From Marinilabilia salmonicolor JCM 21150 (GTDB taxonomy: Bacteria; Bacteroidota; Bacteroidia; Bacteroidales; Marinilabiliaceae), in assembly GCF_000259075.1 (NCBI RefSeq), contig NZ_AJKI01000063.1, positions 1-64,000 on the forward strand: a stretch of 64,000 nt of DNA, written 5' to 3'. Numbering within the stretch: position 1 is the stretch's first letter; every line of letters starts with the position of its first letter. Below, in pieces: positions 6,984-16,732 of this stretch. The position numbers and the translations under genes are program-made. Under the pieces are notes generated by a model. It was not told where the DNA came from. It saw nothing but the letters and a program-made list of their open reading frames with translations, and ran no database searches.

Positions 6984-7973
6984 ATGACTTCCATTAAACA
7001 TATTTTTCTTCTGACCTGTTTTTTACTGATTTTAGCATCCACAGCATGCGCTTATGAGACCCGAATCACGGTAGCTATCGATGGCAGTGGCGATTATACG
7101 TCAATTAACGAGGCCATTTACAACACCAAAGCATTTCCGGACAAACCGATAACCATTTTTGTAAAGAACGGGGTGTATCATGAAAAAATCAAAATCCCCG
7201 CATTCAACACAAAATTATCCATAATTGGTGAAAGCAGAGAAGGGACAATCATTTCGTGGGATGATCATTTTCGGAAAATTGACCAAGGACGCAACAGCAC
7301 CTTTTACGCCTACACTTTTAAAGTGGAAGCCAATGATTTTTCAGCGGAAAATCTGACCATCAGAAACACTGCAGGCCCGGTCGGACAGGCCGTTGCATTG
7401 CACGTAACAGGCGATCGGGCAACCTTTCGCAACTGCAGTATTCTGGGACATCAGGACACCCTTTACAGCGCCGGAGAAAACAGCCACCATTACTTATACA
7501 ACTGCCTCATTGAGGGAACCACCGATTTCATCTTTGGTGAAGCTACCACACTGTTTGAACGCTGCACTATTCACAGTCTGGCAGACTCGTACATTACAGC
7601 CGCCAGTACTCCAAAGGGCAAACATTTTGGATTTGTCTTTTTAGATTGCTCCCTGACAGCATCTCCGGATGTTTCAAAAGTTTATCTTGGGCGCCCATGG
7701 CGTGATTATGCCAATGTTGTATTTCTTCGCTGCAACCTGGGAAGCCATATCCTACCTGAAGGATGGGCGAACTGGGGTGGAACCTCAAGAACCGAAACAG
7801 CTTTCTATGGCGAATATGAAAATAACGGAGCGGGCGCAAACCCCAAAAGCCGTGTGCCATGGAGTAATCAACTAACAGAACACGAAGCAGAAAAATACAC
7901 AAGAGAACAAATCCTGTCTTCTTTATTCGCACCGAAGGTCCCGGTTTCTCAATGGACTTCACAAAACCACTAA
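6984..7973 (+). CDS. Secreted pectinesterase (CE8 pectin methylesterase)
   Basis: It hydrolyses methyl esters of polygalacturonate, exposing it to lyases and hydrolases. The 329-residue protein has a signal peptide (IFLLTCFLLILASTACA) and then a right-handed beta-helix. CE8 landmarks in order: VAIDGSGDYTSINEAI (about 30-45), GQAVALHVTGDRATF (about 133), QDTLYSAG (catalytic Gln/Asp region, about 156), DFIFGEA (Asp nucleophile, about 181) and LGRPWRDY (substrate-binding Arg and Trp, about 236). All key positions are kept. It lies 7 bp after an esterase gene. No SusC/SusD pair or polygalacturonase is near, so this is a two-gene unit rather than a full polysaccharide locus. Confidence 0.93.
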   Translation: MTSIKHIFLLTCFLLILASTACAYETRITVAIDGSGDYTSINEAIYNTKAFPDKPITIFVKNGVYHEKIKIPAFNTKLSIIGESREGTIISWDDHFRKIDQGRNSTFYAYTFKVEANDFSAENLTIRNTAGPVGQAVALHVTGDRATFRNCSILGHQDTLYSAGENSHHYLYNCLIEGTTDFIFGEATTLFERCTIHSLADSYITAASTPKGKHFGFVFLDCSLTASPDVSKVYLGRPWRDYANVVFLRCNLGSHILPEGWANWGGTSRTETAFYGEYENNGAGANPKSRVPWSNQLTEHEAEKYTREQILSSLFAPKVPVSQWTSQNH

Positions 7974-7996
7974 TAACCAACATCACTCTCTTATAA

Positions 7997-8021
7997 TTGT
8001 CTGAAACTTTTTGTATTTTCG
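7997..8021 (+). promoter_or_regulatory. Probable leuS promoter
   Basis: TTG (7997-7999) and TATTTTCG (8014-8021, one base off TAnnTTTG) are separated by 14 bases; the start codon is 43 bp downstream. Confidence 0.45.
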
Positions 8022-8064
8022 CAGCTTTGACAAATAAAAGCAAGAAACTACATCAATTTGCACC

Positions 8065-10854
8065 ATGGAGTACAATTATAAAGAGATTGAGAAGAAGTGG
8101 CAAAAACACTGGAAGGAGAATAAAACCTATAAAGTAGAGGTTGACAACAGCCGCCCCAAATACTACGTCCTGGATATGTTTCCATATCCATCGGGAGCCG
8201 GTTTGCACGTAGGACATCCGCTGGGATACATCGCCTCTGACATTTTCAGCCGTTATAAACGATCCAATGGGTTCAATGTACTCCACCCCATGGGATACGA
8301 CGCATACGGACTTCCTGCCGAACAGTACGCCATACAAACAGGCCAACACCCGGCCATCACCACCGAAAACAATATTAAGCGTTATCGTGAGCAACTCGAT
8401 AAAATAGGTTTTTCTTACGACTGGAGCAGGGAAGTCAAAACCTGCGAGCCAAACTATTACAAATGGACCCAATGGGCTTTCATTCAAATGTTTAACCATT
8501 ACTACAATTACAATGCCGATAAGGCAATGCCCGTAAGTGAACTGGTCAAACATTTTGAGACCAAAGGTTCCGAAGGCATTCATGCCGCCTGTTCTGAAAA
8601 CCTTTCGTTCACCGCCGAAGAATGGAAAGCGATGTCTGTTAAGGAGCAACAGGAAGCCTTACTCAATTACCGCATTGCATATCTGGCCGACACAATGGTA
8701 AACTGGTGCCCGGCATTGGGAACCGTGTTGGCCAATGATGAAGTTAAAGAAGGAGTTTCTCTGCGTGGAGGCCATCCTGTGGAGCAAAAAGTGATGCGTC
8801 AATGGTCATTGCGGGTTTCTGCTTATGCAGAGCGTCTACTGAAAGGTCTGGACACCATCGACTGGACCGAGTCGCTCAAAGAGATCCAGAAGAACTGGAT
8901 TGGACGCTCGGAAGGTGCCGAGATGATTTTTCAGGTGAAGGACTCTGATGTTTCCATGAAAATTTTCACCACCCGTGCCGATACTGTTTTCGGAGTTACC
9001 TTTATGGTTTTGGCTCCCGAAAGCGAACTGGTAAATCAGGTGGTTACCCCCGACCAAAAAGAACAAGTATCCCAATACATTGCTGATGCAAAAAAACGCA
9101 CCGAGCGCGAACGAATGTCAGAAGTCAAAAAAATGACAGGAGCATTCACCGGAGCCTACGCCATCAACCCACTCACCAATGAGGAAGTCCCCATCTGGGT
9201 CAGCGACTATGTACTGGCCGGTTATGGCACCGGGGCCATTATGGCGGTACCTGCGCACGACAGCCGCGACTTTGCTTTTGCACGCACCTTCGACCTGCCG
9301 GTCACGCAGGTTGTTGTACCCCATGGTGAAGAACCTGCAGACACCAGCAAGTGGGACGATTCCATAGATTCCAAAGAAGGATATCTGATCAACTCAGGCT
9401 TCATTAACGGGCTCGATGTGCCGGAAGCCATTGAGAAAACCAAAGAATACATTCGGGAGAAAAGCATTGGTGAAGTTAAAGTAAACTACCGTTTGCGGGA
9501 TGCCATCTTTAGTCGCCAGCGTTATTGGGGAGAACCATTCCCTGTTTATTACAAGGATGATATGCCTTACACGCTGGATGAGTCAAAGCTCCCCCTCGAA
9601 TTGCCCGAAGTGGACAAATACCTGCCCACAGAACAGGGAGAACCTCCTCTGGGACGTGCGAAAAACTGGAAAACAGAAGAAGGTTATCCACTCGAACTTA
9701 ACACCATGCCCGGGTTTGCCGGCTCCTCTGCCTATTACCTGCGCTATATGGATCCGCAAAACGATCAAAAACTTGTCAGCCCGGAAGCCAACAATTACTG
9801 GCAGGATGTGGATCTTTACATCGGGGGAACCGAGCACGCCACAGGTCACCTGATATACAGTCGATTCTGGAACAAATTCCTTTTTGACCTGGGCGAAGTT
9901 TGCAAAGACGAACCGTTCCGCAAACTTGTAAACCAGGGAATGATTCAGGGACGATCCAACTTTGTTTACAGAATTAAAGGTACCAATAAATTTGTCTCCT
10001 ATAACCTGATAAAAGAGTATGATGTTACTCCAATACATGTAGATGTAAACATCGTACACAATGACATTCTGGACATCGAAGCTTTTAAAAACTGGAATCC
10101 GGAATACAAAAATGCCGAATTCATTCTCGAAGAAGGCAACAAATACGTTTGCGGATGGGCCGTTGAGAAAATGTCAAAATCGATGTTCAACGTGGTCAAC
10201 CCGGACGATATCATTGAGCAATACGGCGCCGACACGTTGCGTCTCTATGAGATGTTTCTGGGCCCACTGGAGCAGTCAAAACCCTGGGACACCAACGGCA
10301 TTGACGGGGTGCACAAATTCCTGAGAAGAACCTGGCGTTTGTTTGCCGACCGCGACGGGCAACTGGTTGTCACCGATGAGGAGGCAACCAAAGAAGAACT
10401 AAAAGTATTGCACCGCACCATAGCCAAGATCTCTGACGACATCGAACGATTCTCTTTCAACACCTGCGTAAGTGCATTCATGATATGCGTAAACGATTTG
10501 AGCGATCTGAAATGTCACAAACAATCGATCCTTGAGCCCCTGACAATTTTATTGTCACCTTTTGCACCCCACATGGCCGAAGAGTTATGGCATCTTACAG
10601 GACATAAAACCTCTGTCGTTGATGCACAATGGCCCCGGGCCGACGAGAAGCATCTCAAGGACGACAGTGTGGTATATCCTGTTTCTTTCAACGGAAAAAT
10701 GAGATTCAAACTGGAGATGCCTGCCGATGCATCAAAAGAAGAGATTGAAGAAGCAGCTCTCGCACATGAAACAGCAGCCAAATGGACTGAAGGGAAAACC
10801 GTTCGCAAAATCATTGTGGTGCCCGGAAAAATAATTAATATTGTTGTAGGATAA
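8065..10854 (+). CDS. leuS: Leucyl-tRNA synthetase
   Basis: It charges tRNA-Leu in the cytoplasm. The 929-residue class I synthetase has the HIGH-type motif HVGH at residues 48-51 and KMSKS at 702-706. Between them are the zinc-region equivalent ([14 protein letters not shown]), the CP1 editing domain with [19 protein letters not shown] and the catalytic block [16 protein letters not shown]. It carries extra segments ([20 protein letters not shown] near 155; a region near 635-680 rich in Asn/Asp) that are characteristic of Bacteroidetes LeuRS. The C-terminus ends in the usual [15 protein letters not shown]. It is monocistronic, with its own promoter, and an interspersed repeat lies downstream. 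Confidence 0.99.
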   Translation: MEYNYKEIEKKWQKHWKENKTYKVEVDNSRPKYYVLDMFPYPSGAGLHVGHPLGYIASDIFSRYKRSNGFNVLHPMGYDAYGLPAEQYAIQTGQHPAITTENNIKRYREQLDKIGFSYDWSREVKTCEPNYYKWTQWAFIQMFNHYYNYNADKAMPVSELVKHFETKGSEGIHAACSENLSFTAEEWKAMSVKEQQEALLNYRIAYLADTMVNWCPALGTVLANDEVKEGVSLRGGHPVEQKVMRQWSLRVSAYAERLLKGLDTIDWTESLKEIQKNWIGRSEGAEMIFQVKDSDVSMKIFTTRADTVFGVTFMVLAPESELVNQVVTPDQKEQVSQYIADAKKRTERERMSEVKKMTGAFTGAYAINPLTNEEVPIWVSDYVLAGYGTGAIMAVPAHDSRDFAFARTFDLPVTQVVVPHGEEPADTSKWDDSIDSKEGYLINSGFINGLDVPEAIEKTKEYIREKSIGEVKVNYRLRDAIFSRQRYWGEPFPVYYKDDMPYTLDESKLPLELPEVDKYLPTEQGEPPLGRAKNWKTEEGYPLELNTMPGFAGSSAYYLRYMDPQNDQKLVSPEANNYWQDVDLYIGGTEHATGHLIYSRFWNKFLFDLGEVCKDEPFRKLVNQGMIQGRSNFVYRIKGTNKFVSYNLIKEYDVTPIHVDVNIVHNDILDIEAFKNWNPEYKNAEFILEEGNKYVCGWAVEKMSKSMFNVVNPDDIIEQYGADTLRLYEMFLGPLEQSKPWDTNGIDGVHKFLRRTWRLFADRDGQLVVTDEEATKEELKVLHRTIAKISDDIERFSFNTCVSAFMICVNDLSDLKCHKQSILEPLTILLSPFAPHMAEELWHLTGHKTSVVDAQWPRADEKHLKDDSVVYPVSFNGKMRFKLEMPADASKEEIEEAALAHETAAKWTEGKTVRKIIVVPGKIINIVVG

Positions 10855-10920
10855 GAAATAATCGGGTCTCAAACCACTGTGAGAACCGGACTGTAATCAA
10901 CAATAACCGAAGGTTAGCAG

Positions 10921-11095
10921 CCTGATTTATTCATGAATCTTCGTTAATAGAAGTTCAAGTATCAAGAAGTACGGGAAACCGCAGACAAATTTTAAGAAGG
11001 GAAAAGTGAACTTTTTTCAACTCAGATTTGGCGGGGAGGCTTGAATTTCGTCGATAGCTGAGCATTGTAACAGATTATTTATGAATAAACAAGAC
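10921..11095 (-). repeat. Interspersed intergenic repeat, copy D
   Basis: It begins CCTGATTTATTCATGAAT and ends TTATGAATAAACAAGAC, an imperfect terminal inverted repeat. Read on minus, the inner block AATAATCTGTTACAATGCTC matches copies C (40400-40578) and A (60546-60846). It is too diverged and stop-rich to code. Confidence 0.75.
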
Positions 11096-11127
11096 CGGAA
11101 CTTTTTCAATAAAAAAACAGCGTAGAA

Positions 11128-11162
11128 GGAGGTGGTTTTCGACATGATTGAAAGCCACCTCC
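11128..11162. terminator. 13-bp hairpin beside repeat copy D
   Basis: GGAGGTGGTTTTC (11128-11140) pairs along its full length with GAAAGCCACCTCC (11150-11162), with one G-T pair. There is no T-run, so transcript end-protection is as likely as termination. The 14-mer GGTGGTTTTCGACA recurs in the hairpin at 31373-31403. Confidence 0.55.
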
Positions 11163-11266
11163 TCACACATCGCTAAATTCAAATTTTGAAATCAAAGTAA
11201 TTTAACTGCCCAAAACTAAACCGGGTAAGAGAATTCTTTTCCTGTAACATTTTTTACAATAGGAAT

Positions 11267-12172
11267 ATGAAGCGAGACTATCTCTGGAGAGAAATAAAAT
11301 CTTATCTGATAATCACTGCCGGCCTGGCATTGGGAGCCATCGGGTGGACAGGTTTTATTATCCCCAGTGAAATAGTAGGAGGAGGCCTGACAGGAATCTC
11401 AAGTATTCTGTTCTTCCTGTTCGATATTGACGTGGGAATGAGCAGCCTTTTAATTAACATAGGTCTTCTGCTGCTGGCCATGAAAACCATCGGAGCATCC
11501 TTTGGCATAAAATCCGTTTACAGCGTTGTGGTTTTTGCTGGGTTTCTGTCATTTTTCAGCAATGTATTTACCGAACCTTTGGTTTCCGAACGAATGATGG
11601 CAGCAGTGTCCGGAGGCATCATGAGCGGCATCGGAGGTGGGCTGATCTTCTCAAATGGAGGAAGTGCCGGAGGAACCGACATCATAGCCAGGATCATCAA
11701 CAAATACCACAACATCAGCATGGGAAGGCTTCTTTTGGCAATGGATGCCATTATAATTGTTTCAGCATATCCCATTTTTGGTTCCATCGAAACCATGGTT
11801 TACGGATTTATGACCATGGCAGTAATCGCTTATACAATTGACCTGGTGATTTCAGGTAACACCCAGACAGTTCAGTTTTTTATCTTCTCCAGAAAACACA
11901 AAGAATTAGCCGAACAAATTATTTACACCGGGAAAAAAGGCTTGACCATAATTCCGGCCGTTGGAGGATACACCGGAGAAGAGATTAAAGTGCTGATGGT
12001 ATATGCCCGCAAAAAAGAATCTTCCATATTATTTCGCATCATAAAAAGTGTGGATCCGGAGGCCTTCATCACGATGGGCAATGTAATGGGAATATTTGGA
12101 GAAGGCTACGACCGGCTGAAAATCAGAGAAAAAAGAAAGAAACCAATCAGCGAGATTGAAGCAGAATTATAA
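11267..12172 (+). CDS. YitT family membrane protein (DUF161 + DUF2179)
   Basis: A 301-residue inner-membrane protein. Residues 10-200 carry five or six transmembrane helices of the YitT_membrane family (SYLIITAGLALGAIGWTGFI, PSEIVGGGLTGISSILFFLF, and GGIMSGIGGGLIFSNGGSAG with the family's GG-rich loop GGTDIIARIINKY). Residues 215-290 form the soluble DUF2179 domain (KGLTIIPAVGGYTGEEIKVL, then MVYARKKESS). The transport function of the family is not established. It stands alone between intergenic repeats and the M23 peptidase, in the same direction as the latter with a 151-bp gap. Confidence 0.9.
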   Translation: MKRDYLWREIKSYLIITAGLALGAIGWTGFIIPSEIVGGGLTGISSILFFLFDIDVGMSSLLINIGLLLLAMKTIGASFGIKSVYSVVVFAGFLSFFSNVFTEPLVSERMMAAVSGGIMSGIGGGLIFSNGGSAGGTDIIARIINKYHNISMGRLLLAMDAIIIVSAYPIFGSIETMVYGFMTMAVIAYTIDLVISGNTQTVQFFIFSRKHKELAEQIIYTGKKGLTIIPAVGGYTGEEIKVLMVYARKKESSILFRIIKSVDPEAFITMGNVMGIFGEGYDRLKIREKRKKPISEIEAEL

Positions 12173-12323
12173 TCATTTTGCTAATACATTGCGCAATATA
12201 AGCCCAATTCCCCAGACAGGTCCGGAAGTGTCCTAAACAACACCCGGAAAGGCATAATTTTTGATACCCCGGTTGCCGGATTTTTTTGGAATTCTTCAAT
12301 CATAATTGAATAAAAAACTTCGC

Positions 12324-13643
12324 ATGCAGAAAAAATATATAATCGGCATTGTCATCCTCATATTGTTGATATTCTCAACCTTTTGGTGTTATCGCCACTT
12401 CAGTGGTTTACAAACGCCTGACCCGTCAAATCTTCCTGACAGCCTTGATCTGGTTGTGGTGCCACCTCCGCCTCCTCCCGAAACACTTTACGGTATTCAA
12501 AAAGATTCATTCATAATTGAATCGGGCCGGATAAAATATGCACAAAACCTGGCATCCCTGCTCACGTCCCACGATGTGGATTATTCAATCATCCATAATC
12601 TGGCCATTGCCTCCAAAGAGGTTTTCGATGTAAGACGAATAAAAACAGGAAATAAATATACTGTTTTTTCATCCGAAAAAGATTCAACACTTGTACCCGA
12701 ATGGTTTGTCTATGAGATTGACCCGATTGAATATCTTGTAATGTCACTAAAAGGCGACACCATCGTTTACCGTGACAAGAAAGAGGTCATTACCCAAAGA
12801 AAAACCGCCATCGGGGTTATTGAATCATCTCTATGGAATACCATCAACGACAATGAACTAAACCCCAATCTGGCGCTTGATCTGTCAGACATCTTTGCAT
12901 GGACGGTTGATTTCTTCGGTATAGAAAAAGGGGATCACTTCACAGTTGTTTACGACGAAGAATATGTGGACAGTGTATCCATAGGAATCGGAGAAATTCA
13001 TGCAGCCTATTTTAACCATCGAAAAGAAGCCTACTATGCATTCCGCTATGAGCAGGACAGCATTATGAGCTTCTTCGATGAAAACGGAGCCAGTTTAAGA
13101 AAGGCATTCCTCAAAGCTCCGCTGAAATTCTCACGAATCAGCAGCCGATTCAGTAACAGCCGGCTACACCCAGTCCTGAAAATTCGTCGGCCTCACAGAG
13201 GAATTGACTACGCAGCACCTACAGGAACTCCTGTTTACGCATTGGGAGACGGACGAATCACCCACAGGGCATGGGACACCAAAGGTGGCGGGAATTACAT
13301 AAAAATAAAGCATAACAGCGTTTACACCACCGTTTACATGCATCTGTCCGGTTTTGCCAAAGGAATTAAAAGAGGAATGCTGGTAACCCAGGGACAACTA
13401 ATAGGCTATGTCGGAAAAACAGGACTGGCAACCGGCCCACACCTGGATTTCCGGGTATATAAAAACGGCAGGCCCATGGATCCGCTAAAAATGGAAGCTC
13501 CTCCTGTAGAGCCCATCTATGAAGGACGGATGGAACAATATCTGCAATACATCCGGCCATGGAAAAACGAACTGGACAGTCTGACCACAGGTTATATGGA
13601 GCATAAAAAAGAAACTACTGATTCTCCAGCAACTCATTTATAA
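12324..13643 (+). CDS. M23 family peptidoglycan endopeptidase (LytM domain)
   Basis: A membrane-anchored cell-wall hydrolase of 439 residues. I use the ATG at 12324 (MQKKYIIGIVILILLIFSTF), which starts a clean membrane anchor; a TTG six codons earlier is less likely. A Pro-rich linker (VVPPPPPPE) and an OapA/Csd3-like region precede the LytM domain (about 275-395): HPVLKIRRPHRGIDYAAPTG supplies the His-x3-Asp zinc ligands, and GPHLDFRVYKNG occupies the HxH position. The usual second His there is Asp, a form common in Bacteroidetes homologues as I recall. The 3' end overlaps the convergent purN by 29 bp. Confidence 0.9.
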   Translation: MQKKYIIGIVILILLIFSTFWCYRHFSGLQTPDPSNLPDSLDLVVVPPPPPPETLYGIQKDSFIIESGRIKYAQNLASLLTSHDVDYSIIHNLAIASKEVFDVRRIKTGNKYTVFSSEKDSTLVPEWFVYEIDPIEYLVMSLKGDTIVYRDKKEVITQRKTAIGVIESSLWNTINDNELNPNLALDLSDIFAWTVDFFGIEKGDHFTVVYDEEYVDSVSIGIGEIHAAYFNHRKEAYYAFRYEQDSIMSFFDENGASLRKAFLKAPLKFSRISSRFSNSRLHPVLKIRRPHRGIDYAAPTGTPVYALGDGRITHRAWDTKGGGNYIKIKHNSVYTTVYMHLSGFAKGIKRGMLVTQGQLIGYVGKTGLATGPHLDFRVYKNGRPMDPLKMEAPPVEPIYEGRMEQYLQYIRPWKNELDSLTTGYMEHKKETTDSPATHL

Positions 13644-14184
13644 CCCGCGGATAATGCTCATACTCCAGTTCATGTATTTTTGAAGCCAGGGTAGCCGGGG
13701 TATCATGCTGTTCAACAGGACATTTTCCCTGAAAAATAACATTGCCCTCGTCGTATTTTTCGTTCACATAATGGATGGTTATGCCGGACTCCTTTTCTCC
13801 ATTATCAATAACAGCCTGATGCACCCGATCTCCATACATCCCCTTGCCACCATAGGCTGGAAGCAACGCGGGATGAATATTTACTATCCGATTGGGAAAC
13901 GCTTTAACCATCTTTTCGGGAATCAACCACAGAAAACCGGCTAAAACAATCAAATCCGGAGAAATTTCAGAAAGACGGTTTAACACCTCATTTGAATCAA
14001 AAAACATCTTGCGATCGAAAACAAAAGTTCTTATATTAAGCTTTTTAGCCCGTTCAAGCACCCCCGAATTCGACCGGTTGGAGAAAACGTACGAAACTTC
14101 AACTCCGGGGACATTCCGAAAAAAAAGTGCAATATTTTCCGCATTGGTACCCGACCCCGAAGCGAAAAGAACAATATTCTTCAT
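13615..14184 (-). CDS. purN: Phosphoribosylglycinamide formyltransferase
   Basis: It transfers formyl from 10-formyl-THF to GAR in de novo purine synthesis. The 189-residue protein starts at ATG 14184 (MKNIVLFASGSGTNAENI, with the phosphate-binding SGSGTN loop). A TTG two codons earlier is possible but unnecessary. Catalytic Asn-His and Asp lie in IVNIHPALLPAYGGKGMYG and KYDEGNVIFQGKCPV, and all three are present. The length is normal for PurN. It is convergent with the M23 gene and divergent from acpP, with back-to-back -7 elements in the 170-bp gap. Confidence 0.97.
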   Translation of the reverse strand: MKNIVLFASGSGTNAENIALFFRNVPGVEVSYVFSNRSNSGVLERAKKLNIRTFVFDRKMFFDSNEVLNRLSEISPDLIVLAGFLWLIPEKMVKAFPNRIVNIHPALLPAYGGKGMYGDRVHQAVIDNGEKESGITIHYVNEKYDEGNVIFQGKCPVEQHDTPATLASKIHELEYEHYPRVINELLENQ

Positions 14185-14213
14185 TATCAAATTTTTATCT
14201 TGTAAAAAATTAG

Positions 14214-14235
14214 TATTTTTGCCCCGTCAAAATTA
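14214..14235. promoter_or_regulatory. Back-to-back -7 elements for acpP (+) and purN (-)
   Basis: Plus: TATTTTTG at 14214-14221. Minus: TAATTTTG, the complement of 14228-14235. Both match TAnnTTTG and lie 6 bp apart. They would start transcripts in opposite directions; the -33 boxes are weak. The acpP leader would be about 130 nt. Confidence 0.5.
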
Positions 14236-14357
14236 GAAAAAAGAGGCCTGAAAACTAATTTCCTTTGAGGAATATTTGATTTATTTTGGGCAAATCTTTT
14301 TCTTTGCACAGTTGTTTTAAAACCAAATTTTCAATTATTAACTTAAAATTTAAAGCT

Positions 14358-14594
14358 ATGTCAGACATTGCATCAAGAGTTAAGGCAATTATTGTAGACA
14401 AGTTGGGAGTTGACGAAACAGAAGTAACAAACGAAGCCAGTTTCACCAACGACCTCGGTGCTGACTCTCTTGACACTGTAGAGCTGATCATGGAATTCGA
14501 AAAAGAATTCAACATCGCAATTCCTGATGATCAGGCAGAAAACATCGGTACAGTGGGTGACGCCATTGCTTACATTGAAGAAAATGCAAAGTAA
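14358..14594 (+). CDS. acpP: Acyl carrier protein
   Basis: A 78-residue acidic protein carrying fatty-acyl chains on 4'-phosphopantetheine. The attachment serine is Ser37 in [10 protein letters not shown]. The helical layout and C-terminus ([16 protein letters not shown]) are standard. The start is the ATG giving [13 protein letters not shown]. An in-frame extension upstream would add unrelated Phe-rich residues. It is followed after 37 bp by fabF, the universal acpP-fabF-rnc order, so one transcript supplies fatty-acid synthesis and RNase III. Confidence 0.98.
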   Translation: MSDIASRVKAIIVDKLGVDETEVTNEASFTNDLGADSLDTVELIMEFEKEFNIAIPDDQAENIGTVGDAIAYIEENAK

Positions 14595-14631
14595 TTAGTC
14601 AAAAAAGTAGAGTTATACTTTAAAAGCAGTT

Positions 14632-15882
14632 ATGGAGTTAAAAAGAGTAGTAGTTACAGGGATGGGCGCCATTACCCCGATTGGGAAAACCGTCGATGAG
14701 TATTGGAACAACCTGGTTCAAGGAGTAAGTGGTGCTGCACCCATTACTCGATTTGACGCCACCCCATTTAAAACACAATTTGCTTGCGAGGTTAAAGACT
14801 ACAAAGCAACCGATTACTTCGATCGTAAAGAGGCAAGAAAAATGGATATGTTTGCTCAGTTTGCAGTCATTGCAGCTGAGCAGGCATTCCAGGATTCCGG
14901 TATCGATCTCCAGACCATAGACCAGGATATGGCAGGCGTCATCTGGGGTGCAGGTATTGGTGGCATCATCACTTTCCTCGATGAAACCCGTGGTTTTGTT
15001 AAGAACAACGAAGTTCCCCGTTTCAATCCTTTCTTTATCCCGAAAATGATCTCTGACATTGCAGCAGGTCATATTTCGATAAAGTATGGATTTCGCGGGC
15101 CCAACTACGGAACAGTATCGGCTTGCGCCTCGGCATCACATGCCATTGGCAGCGCTTTTGACCTTATCCGCCTGGGAAAGGCAGAAATGTTTATCACAGG
15201 TGGTTCAGAAGCTGCGATCAATGAAGCAGGTGTAGGCGGTTTTAATGCCATGCAGGCAATTTCAACCCGCAATGATGACCCGGCAACAGCTTCTCGTCCA
15301 TTCGACAAAGGCCGTGACGGATTTGTTATGGGTGAAGGCGCCGGAGCCCTGGTAATAGAAGAATATGAACATGCCGTGAAACGCGGTGCAAAAATCTATT
15401 GCGAACTGGTTGGTAGCGGTATGACTGCCGATGCTCACCACATTACAGCTCCCCATCCGGAAGGTAAAGGGGCTCAAAGAGTAATGGAAAATGCACTCAA
15501 GGATGGCAATATCAATCGTGAGGAGGTTGATTACATCAATGTTCACGGCACATCCACCCCATTGGGAGACATCGCTGAGCCACTGGCCATTCAAAGGCTT
15601 TTTGGAGATCACGCGTACAAACTGAATATCAGTTCCACCAAATCGATGACCGGACACCTTCTGGGTGCTACCGGGGCCATTGAAGCCATTGCATCGATTC
15701 TGGCTATGAAGAACAGCATCGTTCCTCCGACTATCAACCAGTTTGAACTGGATCCGGAAATTGATCCAAAACTCAATCTTACGCCCAACAAGGCACAGGA
15801 GAGAAAAATCAAAGTGGCAATGTCGAACACATTCGGATTCGGAGGTCACAATGCATGTGTGGTATTCAAAGCATTAGATTAA
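14632..15882 (+). CDS. fabF: 3-oxoacyl-[acyl-carrier-protein] synthase II
   Basis: It condenses malonyl-ACP with acyl-ACP in fatty-acid elongation. The 416-residue thiolase-fold enzyme has the complete Cys-His-His triad: Cys165 in VSACASASHA, His305 in NVHGTSTPLGD and His342 in MTGHLLGATG. The N-terminal VVVTGMGAITPIG and C-terminal NTFGFGGHNACVVF are family hallmarks. Length is typical. The rnc start codon lies 3 bp after its stop. Confidence 0.99.
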   Translation: MELKRVVVTGMGAITPIGKTVDEYWNNLVQGVSGAAPITRFDATPFKTQFACEVKDYKATDYFDRKEARKMDMFAQFAVIAAEQAFQDSGIDLQTIDQDMAGVIWGAGIGGIITFLDETRGFVKNNEVPRFNPFFIPKMISDIAAGHISIKYGFRGPNYGTVSACASASHAIGSAFDLIRLGKAEMFITGGSEAAINEAGVGGFNAMQAISTRNDDPATASRPFDKGRDGFVMGEGAGALVIEEYEHAVKRGAKIYCELVGSGMTADAHHITAPHPEGKGAQRVMENALKDGNINREEVDYINVHGTSTPLGDIAEPLAIQRLFGDHAYKLNISSTKSMTGHLLGATGAIEAIASILAMKNSIVPPTINQFELDPEIDPKLNLTPNKAQERKIKVAMSNTFGFGGHNACVVFKALD

Positions 15883-15885
15883 GTT

Positions 15886-16659
15886 GTGTTTATACCACTT
15901 TTCAAATCCATAAAACTTTTTTCCCGCCAGGGAAGGAGGTTTTATGGATTTATAAATTCTGTCACCGGTATCCGTCCCGGAAAAACCGAACTTTACCGGC
16001 AGGCCCTGGTACACAAATCAGTTCTCAGACGGAAATCCTCCAACGAGCCTTACAACAACGAACGTCTTGAATATTTGGGAGATGCTATCCTTGGAGCCAT
16101 TGTAGCCCAGGAACTTTATGCGCTTTTCCCTTCGGAAGATGAAGGTTTCCTTACCAAAACCAGGTCCCGCATAGTCAGCCGGGTAAATCTCAACCAGATT
16201 GCTCTAAACATGGGCTTGAACAACTGGATAAAGTTTCACCCACCTGGTGATATATCGCAAACACATATTCTGGGTGATGCCCTTGAAGCAATGATTGGAG
16301 CCATATTTCTGGACAAAGGATATGGAAGTGCCAGAAAATTTGTTCGCAACCGCATCCTCAACCGCTATCTGGATTTGCAACAAATTGTAGAAAACGATAC
16401 CAACTACAAATCCATTCTCATCGAATGGGGACAAAAACATAAATGTCCGATTCAATTCGTCACTGAAGAGTATCCGGATCCTAAAGAAAGCGGACCTGTA
16501 TTTATCGCCAAAGCCATTATCAGGAACCAGGTTTCAGGACAGGGAACAGGAAACTCGAAAAAAGAAGCGGAACAAAAAGCAGCCAACGAAGCACTCGAAA
16601 ATGTGGAGACACTGGAATTGCCAGACGAAGATTATGCTGCCTCCGACAACCTTTATTAA
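15886..16659 (+). CDS. rnc: Ribonuclease III
   Basis: A double-strand-specific RNase for rRNA and mRNA processing. The 257-residue protein has the catalytic signature NERLEYLGDAILGAIV (about 53-68), the second acidic cluster HILGDALEAMIGAIFLDKGY (about 126-145) and a C-terminal dsRNA-binding domain (GQGTGNSKKEAEQKAANEAL). The start is GTG at 15886, 3 bp after fabF, so translation is probably coupled. The N-terminus is longer than in E. coli by a basic 25-residue extension, as in other Bacteroidetes. Confidence 0.97.
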   Translation: MFIPLFKSIKLFSRQGRRFYGFINSVTGIRPGKTELYRQALVHKSVLRRKSSNEPYNNERLEYLGDAILGAIVAQELYALFPSEDEGFLTKTRSRIVSRVNLNQIALNMGLNNWIKFHPPGDISQTHILGDALEAMIGAIFLDKGYGSARKFVRNRILNRYLDLQQIVENDTNYKSILIEWGQKHKCPIQFVTEEYPDPKESGPVFIAKAIIRNQVSGQGTGNSKKEAEQKAANEALENVETLELPDEDYAASDNLY

Positions 16660-16721
16660 CTGAAAATCAACGCATAGAGTTAATTAATGTTAATCAAAAG
16701 GAAAATCCCAAACAACCCGTT

Positions 16722-16729
16722 ATTTTTGT
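16722..16729 (+). promoter_or_regulatory. TAnnTTTG element immediately before rprX
   Basis: TATTTTTG matches the -7 consensus but ends only 3 bp before the ATG at 16733. If used, the message would be nearly leaderless. Confidence 0.35.
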
Positions 16730-16732
16730 AGC

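Larger units (their letters stand above)
10855..11266. other. Intergenic region filled by repeat copy D and two hairpins
   Basis: No gene here. After leuS, a 9-bp stem with one mismatch (10863-10871 with 10880-10888) has no T-run. Repeat copy D follows (10921-11095), then a strong 13-bp hairpin (11128-11162). The final 100 bases are AT-rich and contain the start region of the next gene. Confidence 0.7.
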
